This document shows, in pieces, positions 7,443 to 14,785 of a stretch of DNA of 64,000 nucleotides. Both the position numbers and the translations under genes were made by a program. The DNA is taken from the NCBI GenBank assembly GCA_009780135.1, contig WRAP01000002.1, positions 69,840-133,839 on the forward strand. Direction: 5' to 3'. The notes under the pieces are model-generated. The model was not told where the DNA came from. It saw only the letters and a program-made list of their open reading frames with translations, and made no database searches. Position 1 is the stretch's first letter. Each line of letters starts with the position of its first letter. The stretch is from Bacillota bacterium (lineage in GTDB: Bacteria > Bacillota > Clostridia > Christensenellales > Pumilibacteraceae).

Positions 7443-10400
7443 TTGTCTAAACAAAATCGAAATACTACAAATAAATCAGAAGCACAAAAAGAAATTATCG
7501 GCTGGGTACTAACTATTGTATGCGGTTTTTTATTGCTTTGTGTTGTAATTCCTGTGATACTTGGTCCTGTTAGCGGTGCTATAACAGGCTTATTATGGGG
7601 CGTTTTTGGATTTTCTATCTATCCAATCCTATTATGTTTCTTTATAGCAGGCATATTTTTAATAAAAGGCTATCGTCTAAACACTAAGCCTATTTATATC
7701 GTTGGAATTTCGTTAGTTTCGCTATTATTTATTTTTACACTTCACTTAGCAACAACTTTTAGCTTTTTGTATTTAGATTTTGCCGAATATATCAGTCAAG
7801 TTTACTCGGGTTTTATGGCGGATGGACCTGTAACTGCTGGTGGAGTGCTTTTTGGAATTGTTGTATATGGTGTTCAGTCGGCGATAACTCCTGTTGTGTC
7901 GTTTATTCTTTATGGTATAGGTATTGTGGCTCTTAGCTTTATGATGCTTAACAAGAGATTTGGAATTTTGCAAGCTAGAAAAGCTGTGGTTACTCAAAAG
8001 AGAGAGCCTGCATTTATTAAAACAAACAGCCCGACTACCCGTGTAGTTCCTCTTGTAGATAAGGGACTTTTTGTACAAAATATTACTCCTAAGGAGCAAA
8101 GTGCGAGTGAAGCATTTGTTTCTAGCGGAAATAGTTTTTCTAATCTTAATGAAAAGATAACTACAACTACTACTGCTACATATTCAACGACAAATCCACT
8201 AAACGAAGTGGCAACCACAGTGGATAGTCCGCTTGTTGTTAGTAACACAAACGAGAGTCTTGTTACAAGTAGAGCTCGTTCAATTTTATTAGATGACGAG
8301 CCGATGCTTATTAAAAAAGAAGAAAATAACGCTAATGATTTAGAGGATTTAAGAAATTATTTAAAGACAAGTCGCACAAGTCAATCGCCGATAAGTCAGT
8401 ATACAGTATCGACAACAGGCGAGAAATATCATCCGCTACTTAGCGATATAGATGAGCCTGAGTTGTTAAATAGCTTAAATAATGTCGACAGCGGTAGACT
8501 TTTAGATGACATTACTCCTCCCAAGCGTCCTAATAAAATAGTTCATAACGAACCGCTTGATTTAAGCGAGCGAGGCGGTGCTAATGTGGCTCAGATTCCA
8601 CCTAAAGACGAGGAAGATGACTATTATACTATGAACTACGAGGGCATTATAAATGCGTCTTTTGAGAGTGATAGGCTAGAGTCAGAACGCAAACAAGCCG
8701 GCACTTTTAGTAGAGAGAATAAAGCAAGCCAAGTTAAAAAAGATGAGGTAATGGCTCAAGATAATGCTGAAACTACTTCAAAAGAAAAAGAGCCGTATGA
8801 TTCGAGCAAATACGATAGCTTTTATTCTGTAAGTACAAGTCCAAAAAGAGAAACTACGACAACTAATTCGTCTAGCTTTTTAGATACGATTACTAGCTAC
8901 ACACCACCTTCGCCCTCGTTCGTGAAGTTTGACAGCACACCTAAAAATACTAACACTATTCCTGTGCCGGAGATTGCTCAAATTCCATTAGACGAAGATA
9001 TTGGTGTTGGTGTTATAAATCCTGGTCCTATCGTAACAACTGATGGCATAGTGCCCGAGGACAAATATATTAAGACAGAAGAAGTTAAGGCTGTTGTAGA
9101 GAAAGAAGTTAAACCGATTCAAATAACTCCGCCATCTCTGTCGATACCTGTTATTCCTGTTATTCAAAAAGAGGAAGAAAAGCCAAAATTTATTCCTGTT
9201 GATATAATAGAAGAACCGCCTGCTACTTTTACTAGTCCTGCTAGTTATAATCCTACTCCTAAACGCACCGCTAGTACAGGTAATAGCTTTATGGACGCTC
9301 TTTTTTGCTTATCCGACCTAGGCGAGAATGAGCATTTAGAGGATAGAGAAGCGGTAGAGGGCATACATCAATTTAAGAGATATGACGACATTATCATTAC
9401 TGATAAGGAAGCATTTTTAACCGAAACTAAAGCTCAAGAGGAAGCCGTTGGAGTTGTTGAAACCTTCGAGGATGAAACTGTTGAAAGAGTGGCTGTAAAA
9501 GAGGTTAAAGTTGAGCCTATTATTGAAACCACTATACTTACCCAAGCTGTAGAAAAAATGGAAGTTATAGATAAAACCGAAACAAAAGATACTTCGGCAA
9601 TTGACTTTTCGGGTTATAGAGAGCAGGTTTCGGAATATTCGATAAAAGATGCCGATAACGATTTAGAGGATAGGATAGTAGGCAATTTAGATGCTTTAAT
9701 TGAGCAAGATCAACAACAAGTAATTCCCGAAAGAGAAGTTGGCTTTAAGCCATCTAAGACAAGAACTATATCAAAGTATAAAATATCAGATGGTCAAGTT
9801 GATATGGAGAGCTTTGTTGCCTCTAAAGCCGAACAAGAGCCTGTTAAGAAGAAAAAGAAAAAGAAAACCAGATATATTACTCCATCTTTAGATTTACTTA
9901 GGCCGTCTATAAACGCTCAACAAGATGATAGCGAAGCAGATAAAAAAATGATGGCTGAAAAAATTGTAGATACCTTAGCAGAATTTAAGCTTCCTGTAGA
10001 AGTAACTAATATTGTTAGAGGACCATCCGTTACTAGATACGAATTAAGAATGCCAACCGGTATTCCTATTACCAAAATAGAAAGCTATGATAAAGATATT
10101 CGTTATAATTTGGAAAGCGTTGGTAAAATAAGAATAGAAACTCCGATCCCTGGTAAAAAAGCGGTAGGTATAGAGGTTCCTAATAATTGTAGAGATTTAG
10201 TAAGTCTAAGAGAAACACTAGAGAGTAACGAGTTTACTAAATCAAAATCTGCTTTAGCTGTAGGTATAGGTAAAGATATTGGAGGTGTTAACATTGTATG
10301 TGAGATTGACAAAATGCCGCATATGCTTATTGCTGGTTCAACAGGTAGCGGAAAATCAGTTTGTATAAACTCACTTATAGTATCTCTTGTATATAAATCT

Positions 10401-11351
10401 TCTCCCGATGATGTAAGGTTAATTTTAGTAGACCCTAAAATGGTAGAGCTTAAGGCATACGAGGGGATGCCTCATTTATTGACAAAGGACATTATTTGCA
10501 CCGACAAAAAAGCATTAAATGCTTTTAAGTGGCTAGTTGCCGAAATGGAGCGTCGCTATATTATGCTGTCTAAACACGGCAAAAAGAACATTACGGAATA
10601 CAACACTTGGGAAGGTGTAGTAAATGGTGATGAAGAAAAACTGCCTTATATTCTTCTTATAGTAGACGAATTGGCGGATTTAATGACAAGTAGTTATAAA
10701 AAAGAGCTAGAAGAAAACATTATGCGTATTGCTCAAAAAGCAAGAGCGGCCGGTATTCATTTGGTTTTAGCTACCCAAAGGCCAACTACCGATGTTGTTA
10801 CGGGTACAATCAAGGCAAACCTACCTAGCCGTATTGCATTCTCGCTAAAAAGTAATTTAGACAGTCGTATAGTTTTAGATAGTAACGGTGCCGAAACTCT
10901 GCAAGGTAAAGGCGATATGCTTTATGCCCCAATGGGTCTTAATGAGCCTCAAAGAGTACAGGGTGCGATAGTATCTAGCGAAGAGATAGATGCTGTTATC
11001 AGCTTTATAAAAGCTAATAACGAGGCTGATTTCGATGAAGAATTTACTGAAAGTTTAGAAAAAGAGGAAACAAGCGGTTTAGCTAAAGGCGACGGTGATG
11101 AGCCATATGTAGAATATGACCCTCTTATGCCTGATATACTTAAAACTATCATAGAAATGGGTACGGCCAGTACTAGCTTTATTCAGCGTCGTTTTGCTAT
11201 GGGTTATGCTAAGGCTGCCCGTATTATGGACTATATGGAAATACACGGCTATATCGGGGCAAGTGATGGTCAAAAACCTCGTCCTGTTCATATGACAATG
11301 GAAGAATTTAACGAGAAATTTGGAAAAAAAGATAGCGAATACGAAGAATAA
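7443..11351 (+). CDS. ftsK: DNA translocase FtsK/SpoIIIE
   Basis: FtsK pumps chromosomal DNA through the division septum as a membrane-anchored hexameric ATPase. The N-terminus has four or five hydrophobic segments in the first 165 residues. A very long acidic, Ser/Thr/Pro-rich linker follows (about 190-820). The motor comes next with Walker A AGSTGSGKSVC near residue 970, Walker B ILLIVDELADLM, and ATQRPTTDVVTGTIKANLPSRIAF. The C-terminal gamma winged helix (RRFAMGYAKAARIMDYMEIHGYIG) reads DNA polarity sequences. At 1302 residues it is much longer than Bacillus SpoIIIE (about 790), and the excess is all linker. TTG start with GGAG upstream. Confidence 0.96.
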   Translation: MSKQNRNTTNKSEAQKEIIGWVLTIVCGFLLLCVVIPVILGPVSGAITGLLWGVFGFSIYPILLCFFIAGIFLIKGYRLNTKPIYIVGISLVSLLFIFTLHLATTFSFLYLDFAEYISQVYSGFMADGPVTAGGVLFGIVVYGVQSAITPVVSFILYGIGIVALSFMMLNKRFGILQARKAVVTQKREPAFIKTNSPTTRVVPLVDKGLFVQNITPKEQSASEAFVSSGNSFSNLNEKITTTTTATYSTTNPLNEVATTVDSPLVVSNTNESLVTSRARSILLDDEPMLIKKEENNANDLEDLRNYLKTSRTSQSPISQYTVSTTGEKYHPLLSDIDEPELLNSLNNVDSGRLLDDITPPKRPNKIVHNEPLDLSERGGANVAQIPPKDEEDDYYTMNYEGIINASFESDRLESERKQAGTFSRENKASQVKKDEVMAQDNAETTSKEKEPYDSSKYDSFYSVSTSPKRETTTTNSSSFLDTITSYTPPSPSFVKFDSTPKNTNTIPVPEIAQIPLDEDIGVGVINPGPIVTTDGIVPEDKYIKTEEVKAVVEKEVKPIQITPPSLSIPVIPVIQKEEEKPKFIPVDIIEEPPATFTSPASYNPTPKRTASTGNSFMDALFCLSDLGENEHLEDREAVEGIHQFKRYDDIIITDKEAFLTETKAQEEAVGVVETFEDETVERVAVKEVKVEPIIETTILTQAVEKMEVIDKTETKDTSAIDFSGYREQVSEYSIKDADNDLEDRIVGNLDALIEQDQQQVIPEREVGFKPSKTRTISKYKISDGQVDMESFVASKAEQEPVKKKKKKKTRYITPSLDLLRPSINAQQDDSEADKKMMAEKIVDTLAEFKLPVEVTNIVRGPSVTRYELRMPTGIPITKIESYDKDIRYNLESVGKIRIETPIPGKKAVGIEVPNNCRDLVSLRETLESNEFTKSKSALAVGIGKDIGGVNIVCEIDKMPHMLIAGSTGSGKSVCINSLIVSLVYKSSPDDVRLILVDPKMVELKAYEGMPHLLTKDIICTDKKALNAFKWLVAEMERRYIMLSKHGKKNITEYNTWEGVVNGDEEKLPYILLIVDELADLMTSSYKKELEENIMRIAQKARAAGIHLVLATQRPTTDVVTGTIKANLPSRIAFSLKSNLDSRIVLDSNGAETLQGKGDMLYAPMGLNEPQRVQGAIVSSEEIDAVISFIKANNEADFDEEFTESLEKEETSGLAKGDGDEPYVEYDPLMPDILKTIIEMGTASTSFIQRRFAMGYAKAARIMDYMEIHGYIGASDGQKPRPVHMTMEEFNEKFGKKDSEYEE

Positions 11352-11354
11352 AAT

Positions 11355-11442
11355 CAAATTACAATGCACAAATATTGATTATTTAACATTTGTACAAAAA
11401 TAACTAATAAGTCCAAATTTGTAATTTGCACATTGTAATTTG
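11355..11442. repeat. Intergenic inverted-repeat element (CAAATTACAATG arms)
   Basis: The left arm CAAATTACAATGCACAAAT pairs with a right arm that has ATTTGTAATTTGCACATTG and then TAATTTG. The core contains GATTATTTAAC and AATAAGTCC, similar to the cores at 6595 and 60501. It fills the gap between ftsK and rimO. Confidence 0.65.
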
Positions 11443-11467
11443 AGCCAAAATAAAGAACGAGTAAATA

Positions 11468-12817
11468 ATGACTAACCATAAATCAATAGCAGTAACAAGT
11501 CTAGGTTGCGATAAGAATCGGGTAGATACCGAAAAGATGCTCAGCATCTTAGTAAAAGAGGGTTATACCGTAATATCCGAGCACTCCGAGGCGGATATTA
11601 TTATCGTAAATACTTGTGCTTTTATCAAATCCGCTAAAGTAGAAGCAATCGAAGCGATACTTGATTCTAGCGAACATAAAAAAACAGGTAACTGCAAAGC
11701 ACTTATTGTTACAGGTTGCTTGCCTCAAAAGCACGCAGACGAAATTGCTAAAGATCTCCCCGAGGTTGATGCATTTTTAGGTGTAAAAGATTACGAAAAA
11801 ATAGTTTCTGTGTTAGAAAATATCTTCAACTGTAAGGGCGATATTTTATCATTCGAACCTAATAAAAATATTTTTACATCACGCACCGACAGTAATCACA
11901 TCACAACACGCTATCTTACAACTCCGCCACATTTAGCATATCTTAGAATTTCTGACGGTTGTGATAATCATTGTAGTTATTGTACAATTCCAAGTATTCG
12001 TGGTAGATATACTTCAACTCCGATAGAACAACTTGTAGACGAAACTAAATATCTAATAGATTGTGGTGCCAAAGAAATCATAGTTGTAGCACAAGACAGC
12101 ACAAGCTATGGAAAAGATATTTATGGTGATATCAAGCTACTGACACTATTAGAAAAGCTAGCTAACTTAAATTTAGAGCAAATTCGTCTAATGTATGCTT
12201 ATCCACATTTAGTGTCGGACGAGCTTATCAAATTTATTTCCGATTGCGATAAAATGGCAAAATATATTGATTGCCCTATTCAGCATATAGATACTAGAAT
12301 TCTAAAGCTAATGAACCGTCCATACGGCGAGATAGAAGTTAAAAACTTAATAGAAAAAATCCGCAATCAAAAAAACTATATAGCAATTCGTACAACTTTA
12401 ATGGTGGGTTTTCCTTTTGAGAGCGAAGGCGAATTTGAAAACTTGTGTAATTTTGTGCGAGAATACAAGCCCGACCATATAGGATGTTTTGAATACTCTA
12501 AAGAGGGCGGTACATCTGCTAGCAAACTAAAAAATCAAATCGCTCCAAAAATTAAAAAACATCGTTACAATACAATAGGCGAACTTCATCAACAAAATGC
12601 ATTTGCTTTTAATAAATCTCAAATCGGCAAAACTTTAGCTGTTCGTTACGAAGGTATAGATTTTGATAAAAGCCTCTTTTTTGGCCGTAGTCAATACAAC
12701 GCTCCAGATATAGATACTCTAATATATTTTAAAGGGGAATTTGCCGATATTGGCAGTATGTATAAAGTTAAAATCACCAACACAGATGATTATGACTTAA
12801 TAGGAGAGATGTTATAA
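11468..12817 (+). CDS. rimO: Ribosomal protein S12 methylthiotransferase RimO
   Basis: RimO is a radical-SAM enzyme that adds a methylthio group to an Asp of ribosomal protein S12, using two [4Fe-4S] clusters. The N-terminal UPF0004 domain has TSLGCDKNRVDTE plus two further Cys (NTCAF and VTGCLPQ) for the auxiliary cluster. The radical SAM motif is SDGCDNHCSYCTIPSIRGRY, and the TRAM domain is C-terminal. GCFEYSKEGGTSASKL distinguishes RimO from MiaB. The length (449) is normal. It is followed after 7 bp by pgsA, an arrangement common in Bacillota. Confidence 0.95.
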   Translation: MTNHKSIAVTSLGCDKNRVDTEKMLSILVKEGYTVISEHSEADIIIVNTCAFIKSAKVEAIEAILDSSEHKKTGNCKALIVTGCLPQKHADEIAKDLPEVDAFLGVKDYEKIVSVLENIFNCKGDILSFEPNKNIFTSRTDSNHITTRYLTTPPHLAYLRISDGCDNHCSYCTIPSIRGRYTSTPIEQLVDETKYLIDCGAKEIIVVAQDSTSYGKDIYGDIKLLTLLEKLANLNLEQIRLMYAYPHLVSDELIKFISDCDKMAKYIDCPIQHIDTRILKLMNRPYGEIEVKNLIEKIRNQKNYIAIRTTLMVGFPFESEGEFENLCNFVREYKPDHIGCFEYSKEGGTSASKLKNQIAPKIKKHRYNTIGELHQQNAFAFNKSQIGKTLAVRYEGIDFDKSLFFGRSQYNAPDIDTLIYFKGEFADIGSMYKVKITNTDDYDLIGEML

Positions 12818-12824
12818 AAATATT

Positions 12825-13466
12825 ATGAACTTACCAAATAAATTATCAATAGCACGCATAGTTCTTATTCCTGTGTTTGTAACACTGTTTTTTTTGCCGT
12901 TTAATTATATGCGGTTTGCGGCATTAGGTGTTTTTATTATAGCTAGCCTAACCGACTTTTTAGACGGCTATATCGCTCGCAAATATAATATGATAACAAA
13001 ACTCGGCAATTTTTTAGATACGATTGCTGACAAAATGTTAGTGGTTTGTGCACTTGTTCTAGTTGTGGTGTCGGCGTTAATATTTTGGTTTCCACAAGGT
13101 TTAATAGATATCAGTCCTGTACCTCATCCGATATATACTGTTTATTTTATAGTAACTGTTGCTTGCACGATGATAATAATTTGTCGAGAACTTTTTATAA
13201 GCGGACTTAAAATGATAGCACAAACTAAAGGGATAACTGTTATGGCAGATAAATTAGGTAAATATAAAATGGTACTTCAAATTATAGCGTTATGTATACT
13301 AATTCCTGTTGCCGATATTTATGAATTAAATAGAGTAGTAGGCGATTATTTTATTTTTATCGGCACTATTATTCTAGTTTTAGCTACAATTCTAACAATA
13401 ATATCCTGCGTAAACTACCTTATAAAATACCGCAATATGTTTAGCGAAAAAGAAGAAAATTCATAA
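12825..13466 (+). CDS. pgsA: CDP-diacylglycerol-glycerol-3-phosphate 3-phosphatidyltransferase
   Basis: PgsA makes phosphatidylglycerol phosphate, the first committed step of anionic phospholipid synthesis, in the membrane. The CDP-alcohol phosphotransferase signature DGx2ARx8Gx3Dx3D is complete in DGYIARKYNMITKLGNFLD followed by TIAD. About six hydrophobic segments fit the family. At 213 residues it is slightly longer than usual because of the loop between the third and fourth helices (WFPQGLIDISPVPHPIYT). Cotranscribed with rimO. Confidence 0.94.
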   Translation: MNLPNKLSIARIVLIPVFVTLFFLPFNYMRFAALGVFIIASLTDFLDGYIARKYNMITKLGNFLDTIADKMLVVCALVLVVVSALIFWFPQGLIDISPVPHPIYTVYFIVTVACTMIIICRELFISGLKMIAQTKGITVMADKLGKYKMVLQIIALCILIPVADIYELNRVVGDYFIFIGTIILVLATILTIISCVNYLIKYRNMFSEKEENS

Positions 13467-13474
13467 AATAGTTG

Positions 13475-13504
13475 TTGACTACGCTATTTAAAAAATGATA
13501 TAAT
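13475..13504 (+). promoter_or_regulatory. Promoter of the rplU-prp-rpmA operon
   Basis: TTGACT and a perfect TATAAT are separated by 18 bp, immediately after pgsA and before a structured leader. Confidence 0.75.
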
Positions 13505-13510
13505 ACCTTT

Positions 13511-13600
13511 TGGTTCGCCTAGAGAGGGCTTACGCAATTTAATTTTGTGTTCAAAATCTGAAGCTAAATTCAGTGCCTCTTTCACTAGCGAGAACTTCTA
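13511..13600 (+). ncRNA. Structured L21 (rplU) leader RNA
   Basis: The 110-nt leader folds into nested stems: GTTC with GAAC, CTAG (13519) with CTAG (13585), GAGAGGGC with GCCTCTTTC, and an inner CTGAA-TTCAG hairpin. A strong GGAGG follows before the rplU ATG. L21 leaders that bind ribosomal protein for autoregulation are known in Bacillota. Assignment to that family rests on position and foldability; I could not compare with the covariance model. Confidence 0.55.
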
Positions 13601-13621
13601 AATTTAAGGAGGTTACAAAAT

Positions 13622-13921
13622 ATGTATGCGATTATTTTAACTGGTGGCAAACAATATAAAGCAGCGGCAGGTGATGTGCTAGAGGTAGAAAAGCTAGATG
13701 CTAAACCTGGCGAAAAGGTTCAGATACCTGCACTTATGGTTGTTAAAGGCGATAGCGTTGTTGTAGGGCAAGAGGCAACTCAAACTGTTACAGCAGAAAT
13801 CATTAGTCACGGTAAAGCTAAAAAAGTTGTGGTTTATAAATATAAACCTAAGAAAAATCAACGCACAAAAAAAGGTCATCGTCAGCTATTCACTCGTATT
13901 AAAATTGCTAAGATTGGCTAA
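13622..13921 (+). CDS. rplU: 50S ribosomal protein L21
   Basis: L21 binds 23S rRNA in the large subunit. The 99-residue protein shows MYAIILTGGKQYKAAAGDVLEVEKL at the start and YKPKKNQRTKKGHRQLFTRIKI at the C-terminus, both diagnostic. GGAGG lies 10 bp before the ATG. First gene of the L21-Prp-L27 operon, downstream of a structured leader. Confidence 0.98.
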   Translation: MYAIILTGGKQYKAAAGDVLEVEKLDAKPGEKVQIPALMVVKGDSVVVGQEATQTVTAEIISHGKAKKVVVYKYKPKKNQRTKKGHRQLFTRIKIAKIG

Positions 13922-13941
13922 AAATAGGATGTAGTAAAAGA

Positions 13942-14280
13942 ATGACAAGCATTGTAATTACAAGAGATAAAAACAAAAAAATAGTATCAATTTCGTGCGA
14001 TGGTCATTGTGATTACGGTGAAATGGGCGAGGATATTGTGTGTGCTTCTTTATCTAGCCTAGTGCAAACTGCGGTCCTTGGATTAATGAGTGTAGCACAA
14101 TTGCCCGTTGAGTATAAAGTCGATCACGAAAACGCATTGCTTACGCTGAATTTACCAAAAGATATTTCAGAGAAAGAGCGTAATAATGCTGATATGATAC
14201 TAGAAACTATGTATTTAGGTATTGCAGATTTGCAATCCGAGTACGGAAAATTCATAAAACTGAAAATAAATAAGGAGTAA
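13942..14280 (+). CDS. prp: Ribosomal-processing cysteine protease Prp
   Basis: Prp removes the N-terminal extension of ribosomal protein L27 in Bacillota and related groups. The catalytic pair is visible: His in SCDGHCDYGEMGEDIVC (residue about 21) and Cys in DIVCASLSSLVQTAVLGL (about 33). The length (112) and position between rplU and rpmA are canonical, and L27 in the next gene carries the matching cleavage motif. Confidence 0.95.
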   Translation: MTSIVITRDKNKKIVSISCDGHCDYGEMGEDIVCASLSSLVQTAVLGLMSVAQLPVEYKVDHENALLTLNLPKDISEKERNNADMILETMYLGIADLQSEYGKFIKLKINKE

Positions 14281-14289
14281 TCTATAAAG

Positions 14290-14568
14290 ATGTTTATAAA
14301 TATACAATTATTTGCTCATAAAAAGGGTGTAGGTTCATCTAAAAACGGAAGAGATTCTAATGCTCAGCGTCTTGGTGTTAAAAGAGCAGACGGTCAGTTT
14401 GTACTAGCCGGCAATATTTTAGTGCGTCAAAGAGGTACAAAATTTCATCCAGGTAGAAATGTAGGCAGAGGTAACGACGATACGCTATTTAGCCTTATCG
14501 ACGGTGATGTAAAGTTTGAAATGCGTAAAGGTAAAAAACAAGTTAGCGTTTATCCGCTGGCAAATTAA
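14290..14568 (+). CDS. rpmA: 50S ribosomal protein L27 with Prp-cleaved extension
   Basis: L27 reaches the peptidyl-transferase centre with its N-terminus. The protein begins [20 protein letters not shown]; the INIQLFA stretch is the Prp recognition site, with cleavage expected after Phe so that mature L27 starts [24 protein letters not shown] and [16 protein letters not shown] are canonical. AAGGAG precedes the ATG. Last gene of the operon. Confidence 0.98.
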   Translation: MFINIQLFAHKKGVGSSKNGRDSNAQRLGVKRADGQFVLAGNILVRQRGTKFHPGRNVGRGNDDTLFSLIDGDVKFEMRKGKKQVSVYPLAN

Positions 14569-14572
14569 AATT

Positions 14573-14640
14573 TGCAATTAAAAATGAGAAATGAGGCGAA
14601 TGAGAAATTATAGACTTAGTTATCATTTCAAAATATGGGC
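14573..14640. repeat. Partial copy of the GAGAAAT-word repeat
   Basis: AATGAGGCGAATGAGAAATT matches the left arm at 6595 exactly over 20 bp, after a shared AAATGAGAAATGAG-type lead. No corresponding right arm follows, so this is a half element. A perfect DnaA box, TTATCCACA, lies further on at 14712-14720. Confidence 0.55.
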
Positions 14641-14732
14641 GAAAATTAAATAAAAATTAGTAGTTGGATGCAAATATAAAAAAATAAAAAATTGCATTTT
14701 CAAGGTGTGGTTTATCCACAATAGACTTTTGG

Positions 14733-14776
14733 GGCGGGAAGTCAGTTTTTTAGTAGACTGATTACTCGCCTTTTTT
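14733..14776 (+). terminator. Terminator-like hairpin 10 nt before the P-ATPase start
   Basis: GGCGGGAAGTCAG pairs with CTGATTACTCGCC (G-U pairs and one mismatch) and is followed by TTTTTT. It fits termination of the rpmA transcript. It ends only 9 nt before the ATPase ATG, however, leaving no room for a promoter or Shine-Dalgarno sequence, so it could also be an attenuator in the ATPase leader. Confidence 0.6.
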
Positions 14777-14785
14777 AGTAAAATA

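Noticed and set aside
14640-14785. Manganese riboswitch (yybP-ykoY) before the P-type ATPase
   Set aside because: I could not identify the conserved internal loops; only a terminator-like hairpin is visible.
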